Positions 1 to 9,048 of a DNA stretch of 55,815 bases are shown one piece after another (the stretch's first letter is position 1; every line of letters begins with the position of its first letter). The notes beneath the pieces are model-generated. The model was given only the letters and a program-made list of their open reading frames with translations, had not been told where the DNA came from and searched no databases. The DNA is from Acidimicrobiaceae bacterium. GTDB taxonomy: Bacteria > Actinomycetota > Acidimicrobiia > Acidimicrobiales > Aldehydirespiratoraceae. The position numbers were made by a program, and so were the translations under genes. The stretch lies in NCBI GenBank assembly GCA_009842325.1, contig VYFQ01000010.1, positions 8,001-63,815 on the forward strand, read 5' to 3'.

Positions 1-456
1 GCCATGGTCGCCGCTGACCAGGTCGGTGCCGTCGAGGGAGCCGTCTATTCCCAGCGCCTGGGTGAGCTTGGCCGGGCCGCTGCACAGGTCGCGGTCACGG
101 CGGGCGGCCGGGCCGCGGGCCGCGTACATGGCTTCGAGGCCCTCCAGCGGCGTGAGCGCCCGCAGCAGCACCGCCGCGGCCACGCCGTCAGTCTCGGCCA
201 CCACGTTGGCGCACCAGTGCATGCCGTAGGTGAAGTACACGTACAGGTGGCCCGGCGGTCCGAACATGGTGGCGTTGCGCCTGGTCATGCCGCGGAAGCC
301 ATGACTGCCGGGGTCGTCGGCGCCCCGGTAGGCCTCGACTTCCACGATCCGGCCGGCACGGCCATACGGCGCCACCAGTACCTTGTTGAGCAGGTTGGGC
401 GCGACCTCCAGCGCGTGTCGCGCGTAGAAGTCACGAGGGAGGCGCTTGCGGCTCAC
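1..456 (-). CDS. mpg: DNA-3-methyladenine glycosylase (AAG/MPG family), 3' end outside the window
   Basis: Base-excision repair enzyme of the alkyladenine glycosylase family, which removes alkylated purines. The 152 codons present include the family signatures IVEVEAYRGADDPGSH, NATMFGPPGHLYVYFTYGMHWC and the start of the CSGPAKL segment. The GTG start at 456 overlaps the argH TGA as GTGA, so it is probably the last gene co-transcribed with the arg cluster; the argH-mpg neighbourhood is common in actinobacteria. The reading frame is open to base 1 and the C-terminal part lies beyond the window. The family call is strong; the start rests on the GTGA overlap and on the [15 protein letters not shown]-terminus. 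Confidence 0.88.
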   Translation of the reverse strand, partial: MSRKRLPRDFYARHALEVAPNLLNKVLVAPYGRAGRIVEVEAYRGADDPGSHGFRGMTRRNATMFGPPGHLYVYFTYGMHWCANVVAETDGVAAAVLLRALTPLEGLEAMYAARGPAARRDRDLCSGPAKLTQALGIDGSLDGTDLVSGDHG

Positions 457-1838
457 CCCAAGCGGACCGCGTCGCTCTCGATCCGTTCCCGGAAGCTCTC
501 CAGCTGCGCGGCCACCGACTCCGGACCACCCGCGCCGTGCGTGTTGCGGCGCGCCGCCGATGCCCCCGGTTCGAGCAGGGCGGCGGCCTCCGGACCGAGC
601 CGGTCGTCGGCGGCGACCAGCTCGGCCAGCGATCCCTCACCGGCCAGCGAGCGCCGCACCAGCTCACCGACCGCGGCGTGGGCCTCGCGGAACGGCGTAC
701 CCCGCGCCACCATCCACTCGGCCAGGTCGGTGGCCGAGGAGTAGGGCGACGATGCCGCATCCGCCATGCGGTCGGTGTTGAAACGGGCCGTCGACAGGAG
801 CCCGTCCAGGGCGGCCAGCGTGAGCAGGGTCGTGTCGACCGCGTCGAACAGGGGCTCCTTGTCCTCCTGGAGATCCTTGGCGTAGGCCAGCGGGAGGCCC
901 TTGAGGGTGGCCAGCAGACCGGTCAGGTGCCCGATGAGGCGGCCGGCCTTGGCCCGGGCCAACTCGGCCACGTCGGGGTTCTTCTTCTGAGGCATCATCG
1001 ACGAGCCGGTCGCGTAGGCATCGTCGAGTTCGACGAACCCGAACTCAGACGAGGCCCAGATCACCAGCTCCTCGCCGATCCGGCTCAGGTGCACCCCGAG
1101 GACGGCCAAGGCGTAGAGGGCGTCGACCACGAAGTCGCGGTCGGCAACCGCGTCGAGGCTGTTGTCGAAGACGGACGTGAATCCCATCTCGGCCGCGGTC
1201 CGCTCAGGGTCCAGCGGCAGCGACGACCCGGCCAGCGCGCCCGCCCCCAGCGGGGAGACGTCGGCCCGACGGCGGGCCTCGGCCAGCCGGTCGACATCGC
1301 GGGCCAGCGCCCAGCCGTGGGCCAGCAGATGGTGGGCCAGCAGCACCGGCTGAGCCTGCTGCAAGTGGGTGTAGCCGGGCAGCAGCGCCTCGCCGGCATC
1401 GGTGGCCCGGCTCAGGAGCGTCCGCTGCAGGCCCAGCACTGCCCGGGCGACATCGTCCAGGGCGGAGCGGGTCCACAGCCGCAGGTCGGCGGCCACCTGG
1501 TCGTTGCGGCTGCGACCGGTGTGGAGCTTGGCCCCGGCCGAGGTGATCTCGGTGACCCGCCGCTCCACCGCGGTGTGGATGTCCTCGTCGCCGGGAGCGA
1601 AGGCGAAGCGGCCCTCAGCCATCTCGGCCTCGACGGTGTCGAGAGCAGCGCAGATGTCGTCACCCTCGTCGCCGGTGATCAGCCCCACCGCGGCCAGCAT
1701 GGCAGCGTGGGCGCGCGACCCCGCGATGTCCTCGCGGAACATGCGCCGGTCGAAGGGCAGGCTGTCGTTGAGGGCCCGGAGCGCGTCGGCGGGATCGCCG
1801 TCGAACCGCCCGTGCCACAGGGTCGCTGAGTCGTCCAC
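453..1838 (-). CDS. argH: Argininosuccinate lyase
   Basis: Cleaves argininosuccinate to arginine and fumarate, the last step of arginine synthesis in the cytosol. The 461 residues match the usual family length. The fumarase/aspartase superfamily signature [12 protein letters not shown] is intact near residue 280, and [10 protein letters not shown] and the HLQQAQPV segment with the catalytic region are also present. The GTG start lies 4 bases after the argG stop, and the gene ends overlapping the mpg start, so it is the penultimate gene of the arg operon. No anomalies seen. Confidence 0.96.
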   Translation of the reverse strand: MDDSATLWHGRFDGDPADALRALNDSLPFDRRMFREDIAGSRAHAAMLAAVGLITGDEGDDICAALDTVEAEMAEGRFAFAPGDEDIHTAVERRVTEITSAGAKLHTGRSRNDQVAADLRLWTRSALDDVARAVLGLQRTLLSRATDAGEALLPGYTHLQQAQPVLLAHHLLAHGWALARDVDRLAEARRRADVSPLGAGALAGSSLPLDPERTAAEMGFTSVFDNSLDAVADRDFVVDALYALAVLGVHLSRIGEELVIWASSEFGFVELDDAYATGSSMMPQKKNPDVAELARAKAGRLIGHLTGLLATLKGLPLAYAKDLQEDKEPLFDAVDTTLLTLAALDGLLSTARFNTDRMADAASSPYSSATDLAEWMVARGTPFREAHAAVGELVRRSLAGEGSLAELVAADDRLGPEAAALLEPGASAARRNTHGAGGPESVAAQLESFRERIESDAVRLG

Positions 1839-1842
1839 CGGC

Positions 1843-3099
<1,257 letters not shown>

Positions 3100-3130
3100 T
3101 TCGATGCCTCTCCCAACTTCGTTCTCTTGG

Positions 3131-3598
3131 TCACTGGTCCAGTCCGGCCAGGTCCCGCAGGCGGTCGGCCAGCTCCGAGCCCGGCGTCCCGTCGGTGGCC
3201 ACCACGATCAGCGAGTCGTCGCCCGCCACCGTTCCCAGCACCTCTTCAAGGCCGGCCCGGTCGAGGGCGGACGCCACCACGTGGGCCGAGCCCGGCGGCG
3301 TGCGCACCACCGCGAGGTTGCCTGAGGCACCGATGTCGGCCACCCAGTCGCCCATCACCTTCCTGAGATGTTCCTCCGGCGCGATGCGGTCGACGGGATG
3401 CTCGGGTATGGCGTACACGGTTCCTCCTCCCGGAACCCGTACCTTCACCGCACCGAGAACGTCCAGATCGCGCGACACCGTTGCCCGGGTCGCGGTCACG
3501 CCTGCGGACGCCAGCAGGTCGACCAGCTGCTGCTGGCTGGCCACGGCATGCTCGCCGAGCAGCCGGACAATGAGGTGCTGGCGGCTGGTCTTGCTCAT
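3131..3598 (-). CDS. argR: Arginine repressor ArgR
   Basis: Arginine-responsive transcriptional regulator of the ArgR/AhrC family, normally a hexamer that binds ARG boxes upstream of arg genes. The 155 residues show the N-terminal winged helix ([13 protein letters not shown], then [19 protein letters not shown] with the SR contact pair) and the C-terminal oligomerisation/arginine-binding half, where the usual GTIAGDDT is GTVAGDDS. The ATG at 3598 was chosen. An in-frame GTG at 3610, overlapping the argF stop as GTGA, would add VSAA. A much longer open frame upstream is only argF read in another frame. Its likely target is the palindrome at 9011-9044 before argC. Confidence 0.93.
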   Translation of the reverse strand: MSKTSRQHLIVRLLGEHAVASQQQLVDLLASAGVTATRATVSRDLDVLGAVKVRVPGGGTVYAIPEHPVDRIAPEEHLRKVMGDWVADIGASGNLAVVRTPPGSAHVVASALDRAGLEEVLGTVAGDDSLIVVATDGTPGSELADRLRDLAGLDQ

Positions 3599-3606
3599 GG
3601 CTGCGC

Positions 3607-4497
3607 TCACACTTGTTCCATCAGCCACAGCAGCAGTCCCCTGGCCGCGTGCATGCGGTTGGCCGCCTGCGGCCACACCAGGCTGCTGGGACCGTCCATC
3701 ACCGTGGAGGCCACCTCCTCGCCCCGGTGGGCCGGCAGGCAGTGCATGAACACGGCGCCCGCTGCGGCCCGGGCCATCAGCCGCCTGTCCACTCTGAATC
3801 CGGCGAAGTCCTTGCGGCGCTGCTCGGCCTCCTCTTCCTGGCCCATCGAGGTCCACACGTCGGTGTAGACCACGTCGGCGCCGCTCACCGCCTCGGCCGG
3901 CTTCTGCACCTGGACGGGCTCGCAGCCGCGGCGGCGCATCCGCCGCAGGTCGGCCTCGCTGAACTCGTATCCGGGGGGACTGGCGATACGCACTGCCATG
4001 CCCGACAGGCCGGCCGCGTACGCCAGCGAGCGGGCCATGTTGTTGGCGTCGCCGACGTAGGCCAGGACGCGGCCCTCGAGATGGCCGCGAGCCGCCCGGA
4101 TCGTCAGCAGGTCGGCCACCGCCTGGGTGGGGTGGGCCGCGTCGCTGAGCAGGTTGATGACCGGCACCGCGCTCACGGCCGCCATGCGCTTCACCGTGCG
4201 ATGGTCGAACACCCTCGCCCCGATCACCGCGCTGTAGCACGCCAGGGTCCGGGTCACGTCCTCCACGCTCTCGCGCTCGTCCAGACCGACCTCGGCTGGG
4301 CCGATGTAGGTGGGGTGGCCCCCCAACTGCACCACAGCCATCTCGGTGGAGCTGCGGGTGCGGGCCGAGGGCTTCTCGAACAGCAGCGACGCGCCCTTGC
4401 CCGCCAGGACGGGCGGCGGGTTCCGGGTGGTCGCCAAGTTCAGGATCCGGGCGAGATCGCTCGGCTGCAAGTCGTCGATATCTAGGAAGTGACGCAT
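3607..4497 (-). CDS. argF: Ornithine carbamoyltransferase
   Basis: Makes citrulline from ornithine and carbamoyl phosphate. The carbamoyl-phosphate loop is FEKPSARTRSS near residue 40 (the common form is STRTR; Ala at the second position is a mild variant). HPTQAVADLLTI, VAYVGDxNN-type residues (LAYVGDANNMARS) and the ornithine-site FMHCLPAHRGEEV near residue 255 are present. At 296 residues it is on the short side of the family. It lies between argD and argR; carbamoyl phosphate would come from CarAB encoded at 28686-33120. Confidence 0.95.
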   Translation of the reverse strand: MRHFLDIDDLQPSDLARILNLATTRNPPPVLAGKGASLLFEKPSARTRSSTEMAVVQLGGHPTYIGPAEVGLDERESVEDVTRTLACYSAVIGARVFDHRTVKRMAAVSAVPVINLLSDAAHPTQAVADLLTIRAARGHLEGRVLAYVGDANNMARSLAYAAGLSGMAVRIASPPGYEFSEADLRRMRRRGCEPVQVQKPAEAVSGADVVYTDVWTSMGQEEEAEQRRKDFAGFRVDRRLMARAAAGAVFMHCLPAHRGEEVASTVMDGPSSLVWPQAANRMHAARGLLLWLMEQV

Positions 4498-4507
4498 CTC
4501 AACTCCT

Positions 4508-5695
4508 TCACTGTGTGTATTCCAGTACTTCGGCGAGGATGGAACATCCTGCCGCGATCTGCTCTTCGGAGACTACGAACGGCGGGGCGAGGCGCAGGGC
4601 CGTCGGGGTCACGCCGTTCACCACCAGCCCCCGGTCGAGGCAGGCCGAGGCGACATCCTTCGCCGAGCGGCCCGCTTTGGCCTCCTCCGACAGCTCCGCG
4701 GCCAGCAGCAGGCCCCGGCCCCGCACACTGTCCACGCCGTCGATCTCGAGCAGCCGGTCCCGCAGGGCGGCGCCGAGGCGGTCCGCGGCTGCAGGGGCGT
4801 CCATGGCCTGCATCTGCGCGAGGACGGCCCGCACCGCGGCCAGGGCCAGCGGCTGACCTGCGAAGGTCGAGCCGTGGTCGCCGGGAACGAAGGCGGACGC
4901 AGCGTCGGGCCGGGCCCAAACCGCTCCGACGGGCACGCCGTTGCCGAGCGCCTTGGCCATGGTCACGATGTCGGGCTGCACGCCGGCGTGCTGGTAGCCG
5001 AACCACCGTCCGGTGCGGGCTAGACCGGTCTGGATCTCATCCATCACCAGCAGGATGCCGCGCTCGTCGCACACCCGCCGCACGGCCCGCAGGTACTCGT
5101 TGCTGGCCGGCACCACGCCGCCCTCACCCTGGACCGACTCGAGCACCACCGCCCCGACAGAGGGGTCGAGCGCCGCCTCCAGCGCGCCGAAGTCGTCGAA
5201 AGGCACATGGCGGAAGCCTTCCGGCATCGGCTGGAAGGGCTCGTGCTTCTCGGGCTGCCCGGTAGCCGCCAGCGCGGCCAGCGTGCGGCCGTGGAACGAC
5301 CCGTAGGCGCTCACCACCCCATGGCGACCCCGGCCCTGGTGCTTGCGAGCCAGCTTGAGGGCGGCCTCGACCGCCTCGGCGCCGGAGTTCTGGAAGAGGA
5401 TCCGGCCGGGCTCGGTGTCGCCGCCGGGACCGGAGCGGATCAGCCGGTCGAGCGTCTCCACCACCTCGGCGGTCGGCTCGTTGGCGAAGAGGTTCGACGT
5501 GTGTATGAGCGTCCCCGCCTGGGCCGCGACGGCCTCCGTCACCGCCGGGTGGGCGTGGCCCAGCCCGGTCACCGCCAGCCCGCACAGGAAGTCGAGGTAG
5601 CGGCGACCGCGGTCGTCCCAAAGCTCGGCGCCGTCGCCCCGCACGAAGGTCACCGGCGGGGTGCCGTAATTGTTCATCAGCACGGCTCTGCTCAT
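4508..5695 (-). CDS. argD: Acetylornithine aminotransferase
   Basis: PLP-dependent class III aminotransferase converting N-acetylglutamate semialdehyde to N-acetylornithine. Visible are the phosphate-contact NSGAEAVEAALKLAR, the LVMDEIQTGLARTGRWF aspartate motif, the TMAKALGNGVPVGAV lysine motif and GSTFAGQPLA. The ATG at 5695 (MSRAVLMNNYGTPPVTF, 395 residues) fits the family; the open frame extends to 5752, but that part is unlike homologues. It is followed 10 bases later by argF. The 98-base gap to argB is the longest inside the arg cluster. Confidence 0.95.
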   Translation of the reverse strand: MSRAVLMNNYGTPPVTFVRGDGAELWDDRGRRYLDFLCGLAVTGLGHAHPAVTEAVAAQAGTLIHTSNLFANEPTAEVVETLDRLIRSGPGGDTEPGRILFQNSGAEAVEAALKLARKHQGRGRHGVVSAYGSFHGRTLAALAATGQPEKHEPFQPMPEGFRHVPFDDFGALEAALDPSVGAVVLESVQGEGGVVPASNEYLRAVRRVCDERGILLVMDEIQTGLARTGRWFGYQHAGVQPDIVTMAKALGNGVPVGAVWARPDAASAFVPGDHGSTFAGQPLALAAVRAVLAQMQAMDAPAAADRLGAALRDRLLEIDGVDSVRGRGLLLAAELSEEAKAGRSAKDVASACLDRGLVVNGVTPTALRLAPPFVVSEEQIAAGCSILAEVLEYTQ

Positions 5696-5793
5696 GGCTG
5701 GTCCTCGGTGTTCCCGCTCTTGTTCGCTGCGCTCACGGGCCGCTCGGGCCACGGCCTCGCTGGGTGCGTCGTGGAGATTCTCATGAACCGCTC

Positions 5794-6711
5794 CTAGCCG
5801 CTCGGCCTCTGGGTGTTCTGGGTGATCATCGTGCCTATTCCGGCGTCGGTGAACAGCTCGAGCAGCACGGCATGGGGTATCCGGCCGTCGAGCATGTGGG
5901 CCGAGCCAGCGCCCTGGAGCACCGCGTCCACGCAGGCCTGGGCCTTGGGGATCATCCCACCGCTCACGGCGCCCGAGTCGATCATGGCCTCAACCTCGGT
6001 GACGCTGGCCCGGCTCACCAATGACGACGGGTCCGCAGGATCGGCGAGCAGGCCGGGAACGTCGGTGAGGTAGACGACCTTGGCCGCGCCGAGCGCGCCG
6101 GCCAGGGCCGCCGCCATGGTGTCGGCGTTGATGTTGTAGGCCTGGCCGCCCTCATCCGCGCCGATCGACGACACGACGGGGACGATCTCTCTCGTCACGA
6201 GGCGCTCGAGCAGAGCGGGATTGACCGCCGCGACGTCGCCGACGAAGCCCAGCGCGGGATCCCGGGGCACCGCGGTGACGAGGTGCCCGTCCTCGCCGGA
6301 AAGCCCGAGGGCCGCTCCCCCGTTCGCATTGATGGCGCTCACGATGTCCCGGCCTACCTTGCCGACCAGCACCATCCGGGCCACTTCGAGGGTCTCGGCG
6401 TCGGTGACCCGCAGGCCGTCGCGGAACTCGCTCTCCTTGCCCAACCTCCGCAGGTGCTCGCCGATCTGGGGGGCTCCGCCGTGGACCACCACCGGGTGCA
6501 GCCCGACAGCGCGCACCAGGACGATGTCGCGGGCGAATGAGGCGGCCAGGGCGGGATCGATCATGGCGTGGCCGCCGTACTTGACGACCACCACCGCGCC
6601 CCGGAAGCGCCGGATGTAGGGCAGCGCCTCCACCAGCGCCCGGGCCCGCCGCTCGGGCTCGAAGCCGTGGAGGGCGTCGTGCTCAGCCTGGGTGTCGGCT
6701 GCGTGACTCAT
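5794..6711 (-). CDS. argB: Acetylglutamate kinase
   Basis: Phosphorylates N-acetylglutamate. The 305 residues contain the amino acid kinase signatures VVVKYGGHAM, VVVHGGAPQIG, the INANGG-AALGLSG region and the PVVSSIGADEGGQAYNINADTMAAALA segment, then LTDVPGLLAD. The GRIPHAVLLELFTDAGIGTMI C-terminus is typical of arginine-sensitive ArgB, but feedback inhibition cannot be judged from sequence by eye. The start overlaps the argJ stop as ATGA, indicating coupling. Confidence 0.96.
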   Translation of the reverse strand: MSHAADTQAEHDALHGFEPERRARALVEALPYIRRFRGAVVVVKYGGHAMIDPALAASFARDIVLVRAVGLHPVVVHGGAPQIGEHLRRLGKESEFRDGLRVTDAETLEVARMVLVGKVGRDIVSAINANGGAALGLSGEDGHLVTAVPRDPALGFVGDVAAVNPALLERLVTREIVPVVSSIGADEGGQAYNINADTMAAALAGALGAAKVVYLTDVPGLLADPADPSSLVSRASVTEVEAMIDSGAVSGGMIPKAQACVDAVLQGAGSAHMLDGRIPHAVLLELFTDAGIGTMITQNTQRPSG

Positions 6712-7937
6712 GTCCTGTACCCCGCGTTGATGTCGATGTAGCCGTGAGTCAGGTCGCAGGTCCAGATCGTGGCCGTCCCGTCACCCACGCCCACGTCGAT
6801 CCGAAGGTCGATGCTGTCGCCCAGCAGGTGCTCGGTCGCCCGCTGCTCGCTGTAGCCCGGTCTGGGTAGTCCACCCTCGGCGCACTGCTCGTCGCCGATC
6901 CAGATCGACAGCCGGTCGCGGTCGGCCCGCTGGCCGGCCTTGCCCACCGCGGCCACGATGCGGCCCCAGTTGGCGTCGGAGGCGGCCAGGGCAGTCTTCA
7001 CCAGGGGGGAGTCGGCCACCGCCCGTGCTATGGCTTCCGCGGCGGCATCGTCGGCCGCCCCGGTGGCGGTGACGGCCACGAACTTGGTGGCCCCCTCGCC
7101 GTCCCGCACTATCTGGTGGGCCAGATCCAGCATCACAGCGTCGAGCGCGTCGCGGAAGTCGGCCGGATGCAGGTCGGCGCCATGACCCGATGTGCCGGTA
7201 GCGGCCAGCAGCACGGTATCGCTGGTGGAGGTGTCGGAGTCCACGGTGATGCGGTTGAAACTCTTCTCCACCGACCCGGCCAGGCACTCCTGCGCGGTCG
7301 GCGGATCCATGGCCATGTCGGTGAACACGAACGCGAGCATGGTCGCCATGTCGGGGGCGATCATGCCGCTGCCCTTGGCGATGCCGGCCACGTGGGCGCT
7401 CGTGCCGTGCACCGGCGCCGACGCAGCCTTGGGGAACGTGTCGGTGGTGCCGATGGCGGCGGCCGACGCCTCCCACAGGGGCGAGGTGGCGGGCTCGAGG
7501 CCGGCCACCATTGCCGGCAGGGCGGCAACGATGCGCTCGACGGGCAGGTCCTCGGCGATCACGCCGGTCGACGCGACCAGCACCTCGTGGGGCTGCGCCC
7601 CCAGCGCGGCGGCCACCGACCCCGCAGTGTGCTCGGCGACCCGGTACCCGGCCGCGCCGGTGAACGCGTTGGCGTTGCCCGAGTTGACGATGATGGCCTG
7701 CCCGTACCCGCCGCTCGCGACTAGGGCGTCCTTGCACCAGTCGACCGGCGCGGCGGTACACAGCGACCGGGTGAAGGTGCCGGCCACTGTGCTGCCGGGG
7801 GGCAGCTCGGCCAGCATCACGTCGTCCCGGCCCCGATAGCGGATGCCGGCAGCCGCGGTGGCCAGCCGCAAGCCCTTGACCCCGGGCATCACGGGGAACG
7901 CCGCCGGGGCGAGCGGGGACACCTTGGTCTCAGCCAT
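6708..7937 (-). CDS. argJ: Glutamate N-acetyltransferase / ornithine acetyltransferase
   Basis: Recycles the acetyl group from N-acetylornithine to glutamate, and may also use acetyl-CoA (bifunctional form). The 409-residue precursor has the self-cleavage region KGSGMIAPDMATMLAFVFTD near residue 190, where the family is cut before the Thr of ATML to give two chains. NSGNANAFTG and STGVIAEDLP are also clear. The ATG at 7937 (MAETKVSPL) is chosen; the open frame upstream is argC read out of phase. No argA is seen in the window. Confidence 0.95.
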   Translation of the reverse strand: MAETKVSPLAPAAFPVMPGVKGLRLATAAAGIRYRGRDDVMLAELPPGSTVAGTFTRSLCTAAPVDWCKDALVASGGYGQAIIVNSGNANAFTGAAGYRVAEHTAGSVAAALGAQPHEVLVASTGVIAEDLPVERIVAALPAMVAGLEPATSPLWEASAAAIGTTDTFPKAASAPVHGTSAHVAGIAKGSGMIAPDMATMLAFVFTDMAMDPPTAQECLAGSVEKSFNRITVDSDTSTSDTVLLAATGTSGHGADLHPADFRDALDAVMLDLAHQIVRDGEGATKFVAVTATGAADDAAAEAIARAVADSPLVKTALAASDANWGRIVAAVGKAGQRADRDRLSIWIGDEQCAEGGLPRPGYSEQRATEHLLGDSIDLRIDVGVGDGTATIWTCDLTHGYIDINAGYRT

Positions 7938-7945
7938 CGGTCCCC

Positions 7946-8980
7946 CTAGGGGTAGATCCCCGCCGAAGCCAGTCCGGCGGTCTCGTCGATGCCCAGCGCG
8001 AGGTTGGCGCACTGCACGGCCTGGCCGGACGCTCCCTTGACCAGGTTGTCGAGCGCGGCGATCACCATCACCCACCCGGTGCGGGCGTCTGCCCTGGCGG
8101 TGATGTGGACGCTGTTGGATCCCAGCGTCGCCTTGGTGGAGGGCGACCGCTCGCTCACCACCACGAAGGGCTCGTCGCGATAGGCGTCGCTCAGCAGACC
8201 GAGGACCTCGTCCGTGCTCGTCGCTCCGTTGGGCCTGGCGTAGCAGGTGGCGAGGATGCCCCGGTTCATGGGCGCCAGATGGGGCGTGAACAGCACCTGC
8301 ACATCGCTGCCGGAGTGGCGGGACACCGCCATCTCGATCTCCGGCGTGTGCCGGTGGGTCAGCAGGCCATAGGCGGTGAAGTCCTCGTCCACCGCGCAGA
8401 ACGTCGTGTTCGGCTTCGGCGGCCGGCCCGCGCCCGACACCCCGCTGGCCGCGTCGACGACGATCCCGTGCGGCTCCACCGCGCCCGCCGCCACGAGCGG
8501 GGCCAGAGCCAGCGCGGCCGTGGTCACGTAGCAGCCGGGCGCGGCCACCAGCTCGGCACCGAAGATGTCGTCGCGGAAGAGCTCTGGCAGGCCGAACACG
8601 AACTCTTCGAGCAGTTCCGGTGCGGTGTGCTCGGTGCCGTACCACGCCGGGTACAGGCCAGGATCGTCGAGTCTGAAGTCTGCAGCTAGATCGACGACAT
8701 GCTTCACGTCATTGCGCAGCTCCGGAACCACCGACTGCGAGGCGCCGTGGGGCAGCGCGCAGAAGGCCAGGTCACATCCGGAGGCGGCGCCCGGCTCGTA
8801 GAGCACGAACTGGGTGTCGCCGTAGGCGGGAGCCAGGCTGGGGTACAGGTCGGCCACTGCCCGGCCGGCCATGGAATCTCCGGTGGCCACCACGGCCTTC
8901 AGGCCGGGATGGGACGCGCAGATCCGCAGCAGCTCGGCGCCGGTGAAGCCCGACGCGCCGATCACGGCGACCTTGTGCAT
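7946..8980 (-). CDS. argC: N-acetyl-gamma-glutamyl-phosphate reductase
   Basis: NADPH-dependent reduction of N-acetylglutamyl phosphate to the semialdehyde. It starts with the Rossmann loop VAVIGASGFTGAELLR, and has CALPHGASQ and the active-site cysteine in VAAPGCYVTTAALALAP near residue 150. The downstream GVSGAGRPPK is typical. It is the first gene of the arg cluster and follows a 68-base gap after pheT that holds a palindromic operator candidate. The start ATG at 8980 is preceded closely by GGTGGG. Confidence 0.96.
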   Translation of the reverse strand: MHKVAVIGASGFTGAELLRICASHPGLKAVVATGDSMAGRAVADLYPSLAPAYGDTQFVLYEPGAASGCDLAFCALPHGASQSVVPELRNDVKHVVDLAADFRLDDPGLYPAWYGTEHTAPELLEEFVFGLPELFRDDIFGAELVAAPGCYVTTAALALAPLVAAGAVEPHGIVVDAASGVSGAGRPPKPNTTFCAVDEDFTAYGLLTHRHTPEIEMAVSRHSGSDVQVLFTPHLAPMNRGILATCYARPNGATSTDEVLGLLSDAYRDEPFVVVSERSPSTKATLGSNSVHITARADARTGWVMVIAALDNLVKGASGQAVQCANLALGIDETAGLASAGIYP

Positions 8981-9010
8981 CCCACCAAGCTATTCCCTCC
9001 CCACGACGAT

Positions 9011-9044
9011 TGCAACTATGTGCAGAAATAAGATACTAGTTGCA
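9011..9044 (-). promoter_or_regulatory. Probable ARG box and promoter region of the arg cluster
   Basis: In the pheT-argC gap, TGCAACTA (9011-9018) and TAGTTGCA (9037-9044) form a perfect 8-base inverted repeat with an 18-base AT-rich centre. The centre has a further TGCA half-site next to the left arm, so TGCA-N-TGCA modules like actinobacterial ARG boxes can be drawn. On the minus strand the centre also holds a -10-like TATCTT (9030-9035), with a weak TTCGAT 18 bases upstream. Its location before argC and the argR in the same cluster support ArgR control; this is an inference. Confidence 0.6.
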
Positions 9045-9048
9045 CAGA

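Noticed and set aside
537..1829. Long plus-strand open frame of 430 codons opposite argH
   Set aside because: It mirrors the real argH frame; high GC third positions keep the antisense frame open. Its translation is rich in Gly, Arg, Gln and His without any family pattern.
3131..4240. 369-codon frame ending in ArgR
   Set aside because: The first ~210 residues are argF read out of phase; only the last 155 residues are ArgR.
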